DNA of 64,000 bases from CAWGJC01 sp965276665. Its GTDB lineage: Bacteria; Pseudomonadota; Alphaproteobacteria; Acetobacterales; Acetobacteraceae. The notes below the pieces were generated by a model. It saw only the letters and a list, made by a program, of their open reading frames with translations, was not told where the DNA came from and did no database searches. Position numbers and translations under genes: made by a program. The stretch covers positions 1,612,001-1,676,000 of the forward strand of contig OZ255620.1 of NCBI GenBank assembly GCA_965276665.1, written 5' to 3'. Each line of letters starts with the position of its first letter. Position 1 is the stretch's first letter. This document shows positions 16,311-24,831 of the stretch, in pieces.

Positions 16311-16533
16311 AGGGTGTTGAAGGAAGGCCAGGGGCTCTGCCCCCATGCATCACTTGGGACCCCGCTAAGGGCACAGCCCTTAGAACCCGCTAGGGCTGTT
16401 TGGAGAGGGGTGGGCCAGGGACCGGTTGCAACCACTCCCTCGCCCACCCCTCTCCAAACAGCCGTAATGGAGTCCAAAGGCTCGGCCTTTGGCGGGGGTC
16501 CAGGGGGCTGAGCCCCCGGCCTTCCTTCACCCT
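16311..16533. repeat. nested long inverted repeat (multi-hairpin structure)
   Basis: An outer arm, AGGGTGTTGAAGGAAGGCC, is matched by GGCCTTCCTTCACCCT at 16518-16533. Within it lies a perfect 22-bp inverted repeat, 16394-16415 against 16442-16463, separated by 26 nt. Smaller hairpins flank it: GGGGCTCTGCCCC, AAGGGCACAGCCCTT, CCAAAGGCTCGGCCTTTGG and GGGGGCTGAGCCCCC. No gene lies in this gap between tRNA-Pro and the DUF192 gene. RNA from either strand would fold into a branched structure. Confidence 0.85.
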
Positions 16534-16534
16534 C

Positions 16535-17038
16535 TCACGAAGCATTCCCGAAGATTCGCTGCTGGACTTTGTCGCCGACGCGGATGCCGAGTTTTTCCGT
16601 GGTTCCGGCGGCGAGTTCCAGGGTGGCGCGAACCGCGCCGCCGCTGTCGATCACGGCGAGGCTTTCCGGCACGGTGTTCTCCGCGATGCTGCGGATGGTG
16701 CCGTCCTGATTGATGAACACCATGTCGAGCGGGGCGATGGTGTTTTTCATCCACATCTGGATGTCGTGGGGCGGCCCGAAATCGAACAGCATTCCGCCAT
16801 CGGCCGGCACGGTCTTGCGGAACATCAGCCCGGTTTCCTGCTGCTCGGGCGTCTTGGCGATCTCGACGTTGAAATCGTGCGGTTTGCCATCGCGGGTGAC
16901 GATGACGAGCTTTTCGCGCGGCAATTCCGGCTGCGGGCCGGTCGGGTCGGCGGCCTGCGCGAGGCCGGGGGGGGCGGTGAGCAGGAGCAGGAGCAGGCAT
17001 CCGGGGAGCAGGGCGCGGCGGCGCAGGGTTGGGGTCAT
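16535..17038 (-). CDS. DUF192 family exported protein
   Basis: 167 residues: a signal peptide (RRRALLPGCLLLLLLTAPPGLAQA), then the DUF192 domain from about residue 40: FNVEIAKTPEQQETGLMFRK, FDFGPPHDIQMWMKNT, PLDMVFINQDGTI and ELAAGTTEKLGIRVGD. The family is widespread and periplasmic with no settled function. The ATG overlaps the TGA stop of the upstream deacetylase-like gene (ATGA), so the two are translationally coupled. Confidence 0.88.
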   Translation of the reverse strand: MTPTLRRRALLPGCLLLLLLTAPPGLAQAADPTGPQPELPREKLVIVTRDGKPHDFNVEIAKTPEQQETGLMFRKTVPADGGMLFDFGPPHDIQMWMKNTIAPLDMVFINQDGTIRSIAENTVPESLAVIDSGGAVRATLELAAGTTEKLGIRVGDKVQQRIFGNAS

Positions 17039-18174
17039 GCGAGGAGACTCTCCTTCAGCGCAATGTCGGCGAGCGCGCGGATCGTGTCGCGCACCGGGCC
17101 CTCGCGGGGCGTGTCGCGCAGGGTGGTGAACCAATGTTCCGGCGGGTTGCGGCCGGCGGCGCGGTTATAGGTCAGGCCGCGCAGCACGGTCTCGGCCGCC
17201 TCGGTGGTGTGCGGCGGGATGGGGATGTCGTTCAGCACCGCCCAGACCCCGGCCCAGCAGCGCGCGACGGTGTAGGGATTGTAGCCGCCGCCGCCGGTGA
17301 CGACCAGCCGGGGTGCTGCGTCGCGGAGCGCGGCCGCCACCTCGAAATGCGCATTGTTGGAGAGGGCGAGGCGGGCCAGCGGATCCTCCTCCAGCGCGTC
17401 TGCCCCGCATTGGAGCATGATCGCCTGCGGCGCGCGCGAGGCGATCAGCGGCAGCACCGCCTCGTGCAGCAGGACGCGCATCTCGCTGTCGTTGAACCCC
17501 TGCGGCACCGGAAAATTCCGCGCCTCGCCGCCGGCGCGATCCTCGGCCGGCCCGGTGAACGGCCAGCGTCCGGCCTCATGGATGCTGATGGTCAGCACGC
17601 GCGGGTCGCGGGCGAAGGCGTCCTGCACCCCATCGCCGTGATGCGCGTCGATATCGAGATAGACGATGCGCTCGAGCCCCTGATCGATCCAGGTGAGCAG
17701 GCCGAGCACAGGGTCGTTCAGGTAGCAGAAGCCGGCGGCGCGCGCCGGGCGACCGTGATGCGTGCCCCCGCCAGGGCAGTGTACCACGCCGCCGGACTTG
17801 GTCAGGCGCGCCGCCAGCATCACGCCGCCGGCCGAGGTCATCGGGCGGCGGTAGATCTCGCGATAGACCGGGTTCCCCTCGGCGCCGATGCGGAAGCGCT
17901 CGCGGTCGGCGTCGGACACCGCCTGCGTCGCCTCGGCCCGCTGCAGGGCGGCGAGGTATTCGGGGTCGTGGAACCGTGTGACCTGCTCCGGCCGCGCCAT
18001 CGGCGCGGTGGTGAAGACCGCGTCGGGCAGCCAGCCCATCGCGCGGCAGAGATCGGTGACGGTGGAGACGCGCGGGATGGCGAGCGGATGTTTCGGCCCA
18101 TAGGTCGAGCCGCGATAGATCTCGCTGCCGATATAGACGGGACGCACGCGCGGGTCGGGCCGGCCTTCCTCCAT
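17035..18174 (-). CDS. histone deacetylase/AcuC-like family protein
   Basis: 379 residues of the arginase-deacetylase fold. Visible elements are FHDPEYLAAL, GGVVHCPGGGTHHGRP, the zinc site YLDIDAHHGDGVQDAF (Asp and His ligands), ISIHE, LQCGADAL (Asp ligand) and GGGGYNPYTVARCW with the catalytic Tyr. Bacterial members deacetylate small molecules such as polyamines or acetylated proteins, as with AcuC on acetyl-CoA synthetase. The substrate here is not defined. It is coupled to the DUF192 gene and follows the methylisocitrate lyase gene by 17 bp. Confidence 0.88.
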   Translation of the reverse strand: MEEGRPDPRVRPVYIGSEIYRGSTYGPKHPLAIPRVSTVTDLCRAMGWLPDAVFTTAPMARPEQVTRFHDPEYLAALQRAEATQAVSDADRERFRIGAEGNPVYREIYRRPMTSAGGVMLAARLTKSGGVVHCPGGGTHHGRPARAAGFCYLNDPVLGLLTWIDQGLERIVYLDIDAHHGDGVQDAFARDPRVLTISIHEAGRWPFTGPAEDRAGGEARNFPVPQGFNDSEMRVLLHEAVLPLIASRAPQAIMLQCGADALEEDPLARLALSNNAHFEVAAALRDAAPRLVVTGGGGYNPYTVARCWAGVWAVLNDIPIPPHTTEAAETVLRGLTYNRAAGRNPPEHWFTTLRDTPREGPVRDTIRALADIALKESLLA

Positions 18175-18191
18175 CGATGGGCGCCCCCGGG

Positions 18192-19115
18192 TCAGGCCCG
18201 CTGGGGCATGCCTTTGGGGATGACCGTGCGGACGATGGAGGCGTCGAGCGCCTCGTAATCGTGATAGCCGATCGTCTGGTAGAGCTCCGCGCGCGTCTGC
18301 ATCCGGTCCACCATCGCCTGCGTGCCGCCATCCCGGGCGATCGCGGCATAGATTTCGGCCTGCGCGCGGGCGGCGACGCGGAGCGCGCTGACCGGCCAGA
18401 TCACCATCGCGTAGCCCATCGCGGCGAACTCGTCGGCGGTGAAGAAGGGGGTGCGGCCGAACTCCGTCATGTTGGCGAGCAGCTTCACCCCCGGCATCCG
18501 TTGGGCGAACTCGCGGAACATCTCCGCGGTGGTCAGCGCCTCGGGGAAGATCGCATCGGCGCCGGCCTCCAGATAGAGCCGCGCGCGGGCGACGGCGCCG
18601 TCCATCCCCTCGCTCGCCGCCGCATCGGTGCGGGCGATCACGACGAGATGCCGGCGGGCGCGGGCGGCGGCCGCCACCTTGGCCGCCATGTCGTGCGCAT
18701 CCGCCAGCCGCTTGTCGTTGAGATGGCCGCATTTCTTCGGCAGCATCTGGTCCTCGATATGCACCGCGCCGGCGCCGGCTTCCTCAAAGGCGCGGACCAT
18801 GTGCATCACGTTGAGCGCCTCGCCATAGCCAGTGTCGCCGTCCACCAGCACCGGCAGGCCGGCGGCTCGGCTCACCTGGCGGATGAAGAAGCACACCTCG
18901 TCGACGGTGATCACGCCGAGATCGGGCAGGCCCATCGAGGCGGTCATCGCCGCGCCCGAGAGATAGAGCGCGTCGAACCCGGCCGCCTTGGCCTGCAGCG
19001 CCGCCATGCCGTTATGCGCGCCCGGCAGGCGGAGGATGCCCGGCCGGTCCAGCATCGCCCGGAACCGGCGTCCGGCGGGAGCGTCTGGCAGATCGGCGGC
19101 GACGAGATAGGTCAT
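18192..19115 (-). CDS. prpB: methylisocitrate lyase / isocitrate lyase-PEP mutase family
   Basis: 307 residues. The family motifs are GAHNGMAALQAKAAGFDALYLSG, VDGDTGYG, HIEDQ, the active-site KKCGH loop with the catalytic Cys, and ARTDA. This loop and the length fit 2-methylisocitrate lyase, which splits 2-methylisocitrate into pyruvate and succinate in propionate breakdown. No prpC or prpD is in the window, so oxaloacetate decarboxylase-type activity remains possible. The ATG at 19115 starts the conserved region; the preceding Pro-rich in-frame codons come from a short tandem repeat. Confidence 0.85.
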   Translation of the reverse strand: MTYLVAADLPDAPAGRRFRAMLDRPGILRLPGAHNGMAALQAKAAGFDALYLSGAAMTASMGLPDLGVITVDEVCFFIRQVSRAAGLPVLVDGDTGYGEALNVMHMVRAFEEAGAGAVHIEDQMLPKKCGHLNDKRLADAHDMAAKVAAAARARRHLVVIARTDAAASEGMDGAVARARLYLEAGADAIFPEALTTAEMFREFAQRMPGVKLLANMTEFGRTPFFTADEFAAMGYAMVIWPVSALRVAARAQAEIYAAIARDGGTQAMVDRMQTRAELYQTIGYHDYEALDASIVRTVIPKGMPQRA

Positions 19116-19128
19116 CGGGAACTCCGTG

Positions 19129-19172
19129 GCAGGCAAGCCGGGGGCAGGCAATTCGGGGGCAGGCAACCCGGG
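19129..19172. repeat. short tandem repeat, three units
   Basis: Three near-copies of a 14-16 bp unit (GGCAGGCAAGCCGGG, GGCAGGCAATTCGGG, GGCAGGCAACCCGGG) in tandem between the prpB start and the coxG promoter region. It is in frame with prpB, so it could encode a short PAPELPAPGLPA-like extension if translation began earlier. No CRISPR-like spacing. Confidence 0.7.
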
Positions 19173-19264
19173 CGGCTCGTAGAGCCTTCACAGAAATAGG
19201 CGTTGGTTGCACGGCCTGCACCCTGCAAGTAACGTCCGCCGCGCGCAACGGAGGTGAGTTTTCG

Positions 19265-19951
19265 ATGGACATGACGGGCGAGCGGCGCATTCCCGCGCCG
19301 CGGGAGAGGGTGTGGACGGCGCTGAATGATCCCGAGATATTGAAGGCGTCCATCCCCGGCTGCCAGAGCCTGGAGAAGACCTCCGAGAACGACATGGCCG
19401 CCACCGCGACGGTCAAGATCGGCCCGATTTCCGCGCGTTTCGCCGGCAAGGTGCATTTGAGCGACCTCGATCCGCCGAACGGCTACCGCATCAGCGGCGA
19501 GGGCCAGGGCGGCGTCGCCGGCTTCGCCAAGGGCGGGGCGGCGGTGACGCTGGCCGATGAGGGCGAGTTCACGCTGCTGAACTATACCGTCAATGCGCAG
19601 GTCGGCGGCAAGATCGCGCAGCTCGGCGCCCGGCTGATCGACGCCTCCGCCAAGCAGATGGCGGACAGCTTCTTCGAGCGCTTCAGCAACGCGGTCGCCG
19701 GTCCGGCCGAGGTCGGCGCGTCGGGCCTCGCGGGGGTTGCCGCGGCGACCGCCGAGACCGTCGGCGCGATCCCCGCCGCCGCCGCCGCGACCATGGCGCC
19801 GACCCCGTCCCCCACCGTTCCCGCTTACGCCGAGGTTCCCACGCCGATGTCGAGCCAGCCTGTTCAGCCCACCGGTATCCCGATCGCCGCCTGGATCGGC
19901 GGCATCCTGTTCATCCTCATCTTCCTGATGATCTTCAGCGCCTATGTCTGA
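19265..19951 (+). CDS. coxG: CoxG family SRPBCC protein with membrane anchor
   Basis: 228 residues. The SRPBCC/CoxG domain covers about 1-150 (MTGERRIPAPRERVWTALNDPEILKASIPGCQSL; GVAGFAKGGAAVTL; YTVNAQVGGKIAQLGARLID). An Ala/Pro-rich linker follows and then one C-terminal transmembrane helix (IAAWIGGILFILIFLMIFSAY). In Oligotropha (Afipia) carboxidovorans, CoxG recruits CO dehydrogenase to the inner membrane. Here it heads an operon with moxR, coxE, xdhC-like and mobA-like genes. No hydroxylase structural genes are nearby, so its partner is elsewhere. Confidence 0.88.
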   Translation: MDMTGERRIPAPRERVWTALNDPEILKASIPGCQSLEKTSENDMAATATVKIGPISARFAGKVHLSDLDPPNGYRISGEGQGGVAGFAKGGAAVTLADEGEFTLLNYTVNAQVGGKIAQLGARLIDASAKQMADSFFERFSNAVAGPAEVGASGLAGVAAATAETVGAIPAAAAATMAPTPSPTVPAYAEVPTPMSSQPVQPTGIPIAAWIGGILFILIFLMIFSAYV

Positions 19952-19957
19952 GCCGAC

Positions 19958-20857
19958 GTGACGCCCGCATCCGTCACCGAAACCGAGGCGCTGCTGCGGC
20001 GTGAGGGATATGTCGCCGATCGCGGCCTCGCCACCACCGTGCATCTGGCTCTCACGATGCAGCGGCCGCTCTTCCTGGAGGGCGAGCCCGGCACCGGCAA
20101 GACCGAGATCGCCAAGGTGCTGGCGAGCGGGCTCAAGCGGCGGCTGGTCCGGCTGCAATGCTATGACGGGCTCGACCTCTCGGCCGCCGCCTATGAGTGG
20201 GATCATGCCCGCCAGTTGATGGCGATCCGGCTGGCCGAGGCGGCCGGCGGTGCGGATCGCGACGTGCTGGCCGCCGACATCTACGGGCGATCCTTCCTGC
20301 GCGCCCGGCCGCTGCTGCAGGCGATCGACCCCGAGCAGGGCCCGGCCGTGCTGCTGATCGACGAGCTGGACCGCGCGGACGAGCCGTTCGAGGCGTTCCT
20401 GCTCGAACTGCTCGCCGATTTCCAGCTCACCATCCCGGAATACGGCACCATCCGCGCCGCCACGCCGCCGGTGGTGGTGCTGACCTCCAATCGGACCCGC
20501 GAAGTGCATGACGCGATCCGGCGGCGCTGCCTCTATCAATGGGTCGACTACCCGAATGCGGCGCGCGAGCGGGCGATTCTCGCTATCCGCGCGCCGGGCG
20601 TGCCGGCGCGGCTCTCCGCCCAGATCGTCGCCTTCGTGCAGCGCCTGCGCGGGGAGGAGCTGTTCAAGCTGCCGGGCGTCGCCGAGACGATCGACTGGGC
20701 GAACGCGCTCACCGCGCTGGACCGGCGCGAGCTCGACCCGCAATCGGTCGACGATACGCTCGGTATTCTACTGAAATATCAGGACGATATCGCGCGGCTG
20801 CGCGGCGAGGCGGCAGCCCGGCTGGTGGCCGAGGCACAGCAGGCGACGGCGGCGTGA
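19958..20857 (+). CDS. coxD: MoxR-type AAA+ ATPase (CoxD-like)
   Basis: 299 residues, GTG start, six bases after coxG. Walker A GEPGTGKTE (about residues 42-50), Walker B LLIDELDRAD, sensor LTSNRTREVHDA and arginine-finger RRRCLYQWVDYP are complete. MoxR ATPases work with VWA partners in metal-centre assembly, and CoxD matures the Cu-S-Mo site of CO dehydrogenase. The next gene encodes such a VWA partner. The GTG is preferred because the first domain helix begins immediately. Confidence 0.9.
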   Translation: MTPASVTETEALLRREGYVADRGLATTVHLALTMQRPLFLEGEPGTGKTEIAKVLASGLKRRLVRLQCYDGLDLSAAAYEWDHARQLMAIRLAEAAGGADRDVLAADIYGRSFLRARPLLQAIDPEQGPAVLLIDELDRADEPFEAFLLELLADFQLTIPEYGTIRAATPPVVVLTSNRTREVHDAIRRRCLYQWVDYPNAARERAILAIRAPGVPARLSAQIVAFVQRLRGEELFKLPGVAETIDWANALTALDRRELDPQSVDDTLGILLKYQDDIARLRGEAAARLVAEAQQATAA

Positions 20858-20867
20858 GCGGGGCGGC

Positions 20868-22082
20868 ATGAGCGGGGCGGCGGACGGGCTGCTCGCCGCC
20901 AATGTCATGCATTTCGCCCGCCTGCTGCGCCGCGCCGGCCTGCCCGTCGGACCCGCGGAGGTGGTCGCCGCGCAGCACGCGCTGACCCAGGTCAACATCC
21001 TTGATCGCGAGGAATTCCGCATCGCGCTCCGCAGCGTGATGGTGCATCGGCACGAGCAGCAGGAGCTGTTCGACAATGCCTTCGCGCTGTTCTGGCGCAA
21101 CCCGGTGCAGGCGGAGCAGCAGGCGTTGATGGGGCTGCTCTCGCCGGAAAGCGCGCCGAAGCCCGAGCGTCCCGCACCCGGCAGCCGGCGCCTAAGCGAG
21201 GCGATGGCGACGCCGCGCGAGCCGCGCAAGGCCGAGGAGAGCCAGCCCACCGTCGACATGGCGCTGGTGGCGAGCGCGCAGGAGCGCCTGCAGACGATGG
21301 ATTTCGAGGCGATGTCGGCGGCCGAGATCGCCGCCGCCAAGGCCGAGATCCGTCGCCTGTCACTGCCGCTCGATCTGCGCCGCACGCGCCGCCGCCGCCC
21401 CGACGAGCGCGGCGCGATCACCGATCTGCGCGCCACGCTCCGGGCCAGCCTGCGCCAGGGCGGCGAGGTGATCCGCATCGCGCGGGCGCGCCGCACCATC
21501 CGCCCGCCGCCGCTCGTCGTGCTGTGCGACATTTCCGGCTCGATGGGGCGCTATGTGCAGGTGCTGCTGCACTTCCTGCATGCGGTGGCGAATGACCGCG
21601 ACCGGGTTTCCGTGTTCCTGTTCGGCACGCGGCTCTCCAACATCACCCGCCAGCTCCGCCATCGCGACCCGGAGGTCGCCTTCCAGATGGTCGCGCATGC
21701 GGTGCCGGACTGGTCGGGCGGCACCCGCATCGGCGAGGCGATCGAGGAATTCAACCGCGACTGGGCGCGCCGCGTGCTCGGCCAGGGGGCGGTGCTGCTG
21801 CTGGTCACCGACGGGCTCGACCGCGACGGCGCGCGCGGCCTTGCCGCCGCGATGGACCGGCTGCACCGCAGCTGCCGGCGGCTGATCTGGCTCAACCCGC
21901 TGTTGCGGTGGGACGGGTTCCAGCCCAAATCCCAGGGCATTCGCGCCATGCTGCCCTATGTGGACGAATTCCGCCCGGTCCATGACCTCGCAAGCCTGCG
22001 CGCGCTGATCGACAGCCTCTCCCGCCCCGCGCCGATCCGTGGCCGCGGCGGTGTGGCCGGACCCTGGAAGGACGCAGCATGA
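20868..22082 (+). CDS. coxE: VWA domain protein (CoxE-like)
   Basis: 404 residues. The N-terminal region about 1-180 is helical (FARLLRRAGLPVGPAEV; MVHRHEQQELFDNAFALFW). The CoxE-type VWA domain follows: LCDISGSMGRY is the MIDAS DxSxS, then WSGGTRIGEAIEEFNRDW and LLVTDGLDRDGA. It is the usual partner of the MoxR ATPase in insertion of the sulfur or copper atom in molybdenum hydroxylases. It starts ten bases after moxR and overlaps the next gene by four bases. Confidence 0.9.
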   Translation: MSGAADGLLAANVMHFARLLRRAGLPVGPAEVVAAQHALTQVNILDREEFRIALRSVMVHRHEQQELFDNAFALFWRNPVQAEQQALMGLLSPESAPKPERPAPGSRRLSEAMATPREPRKAEESQPTVDMALVASAQERLQTMDFEAMSAAEIAAAKAEIRRLSLPLDLRRTRRRRPDERGAITDLRATLRASLRQGGEVIRIARARRTIRPPPLVVLCDISGSMGRYVQVLLHFLHAVANDRDRVSVFLFGTRLSNITRQLRHRDPEVAFQMVAHAVPDWSGGTRIGEAIEEFNRDWARRVLGQGAVLLLVTDGLDRDGARGLAAAMDRLHRSCRRLIWLNPLLRWDGFQPKSQGIRAMLPYVDEFRPVHDLASLRALIDSLSRPAPIRGRGGVAGPWKDAA

Positions 22083-22429
22083 GCCATACGGAAACGGCCG
22101 CAATCGTCGCGGACACGGCAGAGGATGTGCTGACCGCCGCCGCCGCCTGGCGGGCGGCCGGCGAGCAGGTGGCGATCGCCACCGTTACCGAGACCTGGGG
22201 CAGTTCGCCCCGCCCGGCCGGCAGCCAGATGGCGGTGGCGGCGAGCGGGCGCATGGCCGGCTCGGTCAGCGGCGGCTGCATCGAGGGCGCGGTCGCCGAT
22301 GCGGCGCTGCAGGTGATGCAGAGCGGCGCGCCGCAACTGCTCGATTTCGGCGTCACAAATGAGCGCGCCTGGGAAGTCGGCCTGGCCTGCGGCGGCAAGG
22401 TGAAGGTGTTCGTGGAACCGCTCGCATGA
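22079..22429 (+). CDS. XdhC/CoxI family protein, N-terminal domain
   Basis: 116 residues covering only the XdhC_CoxI N-terminal domain: VLTAAAAWRAAGEQVAIATV, ETWGSSPRPAGSQMAV and SGSVSGGCIEGAV. In XdhC this part is fused to a Rossmann domain. Here that part is the next gene, with ATGA overlap, so the protein is naturally split. XdhC proteins bind the molybdenum cofactor, promote its sulfuration and deliver it to xanthine dehydrogenase-type enzymes. Confidence 0.88.
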   Translation: MSHTETAAIVADTAEDVLTAAAAWRAAGEQVAIATVTETWGSSPRPAGSQMAVAASGRMAGSVSGGCIEGAVADAALQVMQSGAPQLLDFGVTNERAWEVGLACGGKVKVFVEPLA

Positions 22430-23145
22430 CGCCGGCGCTGCTCGAACGCCTGCGCGCCGCGCAGGCCGGCAAGCAGCCGGTGGTGCTGGCGACCCGGCTG
22501 CCCTCCGGCGAGCAGATTCTTCTGCCGGACGCCGCGGCCACGCCGGAGCTCGCCGAGGCGGCGAAGCAGGCGCTGCGGGACGATGCGAGCCGAACGGTGA
22601 CGCTCGGCAATGAGAGCTGGTTCCTGCAGGTCCACAATCCGAAGCCCCGCCTCGTGGTGGTGGGCGCGGTGCACATCGCCCAGGCGCTGGTGCCGTTCGC
22701 CGCCGGGCTTGGCCTCGCAATCACCATCGTCGATCCGCGCCGCGCCTTTGCCACCGACGAGCGCTTTCCCGATGTCACGCTCTCGAGCGACTGGCCGGAC
22801 GAGGCGCTGGATGCGCTGGCGCCCGATGCGCGCACCGCGATCGTCACCCTCACCCACGACCCGAAGCTCGACGACCCGGCGCTCGACCGCGCCTTGCGGT
22901 CGGAGGCGTTCTATATCGGCGCGCTCGGCTCGCGGAAGACGCATGCGGCGCGGCTCGGCCGCCTGCGCGAGCTCGGGCATGACGACGCCGCGCTCGCCCG
23001 CATCCGGGGTCCCGTCGGGCTGTCGATCGCGGCGGTGACGGCGCCCGAGATCGCGCTCTCGATCGTGACGGAGATCGTCGCCGTCCGGCGCGGGGCCGCG
23101 CTCGGCGAGCGCGCGCCCAAATCCGCCATCGGGCAGGCGGCGTGA
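22426..23145 (+). CDS. XdhC/CoxF family protein, Rossmann domain
   Basis: 239 residues. After about 60 residues comes PRLVVVGAVHIAQALVPFA, the dinucleotide-binding loop of the XdhC C-terminal domain, then IVDPRRAFATDERFP, YIGALGSRKTHAARL and GLSIAAVTAPEIALSIVTEI. It is the second half of the split XdhC/CoxF pair, coupled to the gene before (ATGA) and to the fusion gene after (GTGA). Confidence 0.88.
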   Translation: MTPALLERLRAAQAGKQPVVLATRLPSGEQILLPDAAATPELAEAAKQALRDDASRTVTLGNESWFLQVHNPKPRLVVVGAVHIAQALVPFAAGLGLAITIVDPRRAFATDERFPDVTLSSDWPDEALDALAPDARTAIVTLTHDPKLDDPALDRALRSEAFYIGALGSRKTHAARLGRLRELGHDDAALARIRGPVGLSIAAVTAPEIALSIVTEIVAVRRGAALGERAPKSAIGQAA

Positions 23146-24794
23146 GGTTCGGGCCGGTCCCGCTCGAGGAAGCCCAAGGCGCCATTCTCGCCCACACCCA
23201 GCGCCTGCCGGGCCGCGTCATCCGCAAAGGCTCGATCCTCGGGGCCGATGCCGTCGCGGCGCTCGCGGCAGCCGGCCGGACCGAGGTGATCGCCGCCCGG
23301 CTCGAACCGGGCGACGTGCCGGAGGATGAGGCGGCGGACCGGCTCAGCACGGCAATGCTGGGCGAGGCGGCCGCTTCGCCGCTCGGGCGGACGCGCGCCG
23401 CCACCGGTCGGGTCAATCTGCAGGCCGAGGCGCACGGGCTGCTGCGCGTCGAGACCGGGCTGATCGACCGAATCAACGCGGTCGATGAGAGCCTCACCAT
23501 CGGCACTCTGCCCGATTACGCGGTGGTCGCGCCGCGCGACATGGTGGCGACGATCAAGATCATCCCCTTCGCGGTGCCCGGCCCGGTGCTGGAAGCCGCC
23601 GAGGCGCTCGGCCGCCGGCAGGGGCCGATGATGCGCGTTCATCCCTTCCGCCCGCTCACCGTCGGGCTGGTGATGTCGCAGCTCGACGGGTTGAAGGAGA
23701 GCGTGCTCGAGGGCACGGCAAAGGCGACGGAAGCCCGGGTGCGCGCGCTCACCGGCATCATGCTGCCGCCGCGCCGCTGCCCGCATGCCGAGGCGCCGAT
23801 CGCCGCGGCGCTCGCCGCGCTGATCGAGGACGGAGCGGATCTGCTGCTGGTGGCCGGCGCCTCGGCGGTGGTGGACCGCCGCGATGTCGGGCCGGCGGCG
23901 ATCGTGCGGGCGGGCGGGGAGATCCTGCATTTCGGCATGCCGGTCGATCCCGGCAATCTGATCTGCCTCGGGCGGATCGGCGACCGCCCGGCGCTGATCC
24001 TGCCTGGCTGCGCCCGCAGCCCGCGGCTGAACGGCATCGATTTCGTGCTCTCCCGCCTGTTCGCCGGGATGCCGCTCGGGCCGGCCGACATGGCGCGGCT
24101 CGGCGTCGGCGGCCTGCTCAAGGAGATCGAGACCCGTCCTCTGCCGCGCGCCCGCGCGCCCGATGCGGCGCGCGCCGTCGCCGCCCCGCGGCCACGCAAG
24201 CGCCCCGGCGTCGCGGCGGTGGTGCTCGGCGCCGGCCGGTCGAGCCGCATGGCGCCGCGCAACAAGCTGCTGATCCCCGATGAGAGCGGCCGGCCGATGA
24301 TCGCCCGCGTGGTGGACAACGTTCTCGGCAGCGCCGCCCGCCCGGTGATCGTGGTGCTCGGCCACATGGCCGAGGCCGTCGAGCAGGCCCTCGCCGGTCG
24401 TTCGCTACGTTTCGTCCATGCGGCGGATTTTGCGGACGGGCTCTCCGCCAGCCTCAAGGCCGGTATCCGCGCGGTGCCGCCCGACGCCGCCGCGGCGCTC
24501 ATCTGCCTCGGCGACATGCCGCTGGTCGGGCCCCGCCTGCTCGAGCGCCTGCTCGCCGCCTACGACCCGGATGAGGGCCGGACCATCGTGCTGCCGAGTT
24601 ATCGCGGCAAGCCGGGCAACCCGATGCTGTGGGACCGGCGGTATTTTCCCGAGATCCTGCGCTTGGGCGGCGATGCCGGCGCCCGCGCCCTGCTCCGGCG
24701 CTATCTCGACGCGGTGGCCGAGGTCGAGGTGGACGACGATGCGGTGTTGCGCGACTTCGATACCGCGGAATCGCTGCTGACGCTCTCCGGCTAG
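23142..24794 (+). CDS. molybdopterin-binding / MobA-like nucleotidyltransferase fusion
   Basis: 550 residues, GTG start overlapping the previous stop. The N-terminal half (about 1-340) resembles MoeA-like molybdopterin-binding proteins: GPVPLEEAQGAILAHT, NAVDESLTIGTLPDYA, LLVAGASAVVDRRDVGP. The C-terminal part from about residue 355 is a MobA/MocA-like transferase: VAAVVLGAGRSSRMAPRNKLL and LICLGDMPLVG. The combination is a known family that makes the cytosine dinucleotide form of the molybdenum cofactor used by xanthine dehydrogenase and CO dehydrogenase types. This fits the operon. Its TAG stop coincides with an R1 terminus. Confidence 0.88.
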   Translation: MRFGPVPLEEAQGAILAHTQRLPGRVIRKGSILGADAVAALAAAGRTEVIAARLEPGDVPEDEAADRLSTAMLGEAAASPLGRTRAATGRVNLQAEAHGLLRVETGLIDRINAVDESLTIGTLPDYAVVAPRDMVATIKIIPFAVPGPVLEAAEALGRRQGPMMRVHPFRPLTVGLVMSQLDGLKESVLEGTAKATEARVRALTGIMLPPRRCPHAEAPIAAALAALIEDGADLLLVAGASAVVDRRDVGPAAIVRAGGEILHFGMPVDPGNLICLGRIGDRPALILPGCARSPRLNGIDFVLSRLFAGMPLGPADMARLGVGGLLKEIETRPLPRARAPDAARAVAAPRPRKRPGVAAVVLGAGRSSRMAPRNKLLIPDESGRPMIARVVDNVLGSAARPVIVVLGHMAEAVEQALAGRSLRFVHAADFADGLSASLKAGIRAVPPDAAAALICLGDMPLVGPRLLERLLAAYDPDEGRTIVLPSYRGKPGNPMLWDRRYFPEILRLGGDAGARALLRRYLDAVAEVEVDDDAVLRDFDTAESLLTLSG

Positions 24795-24831
24795 AGCATT
24801 TTCACCTTCGGTGGAGCCGACGCCGCCCCTA
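24792..24831. repeat. R1 element, truncated copy
   Basis: Only a left R1 end is present (TAGAGCATTTTCACCTTCGG, then GTGGAGCCGAC), ending CCCCTA. The left TA belongs to the TAG stop of the plus-strand gene. The right CTA is the TAG stop of the convergent minus-strand MFS gene. Confidence 0.75.

Noticed and set aside
19129..19172. CRISPR-like array
   Set aside because: Units are 14-16 bp in direct tandem with no spacers; it is a short tandem repeat. No CRISPR array was seen anywhere in the window.
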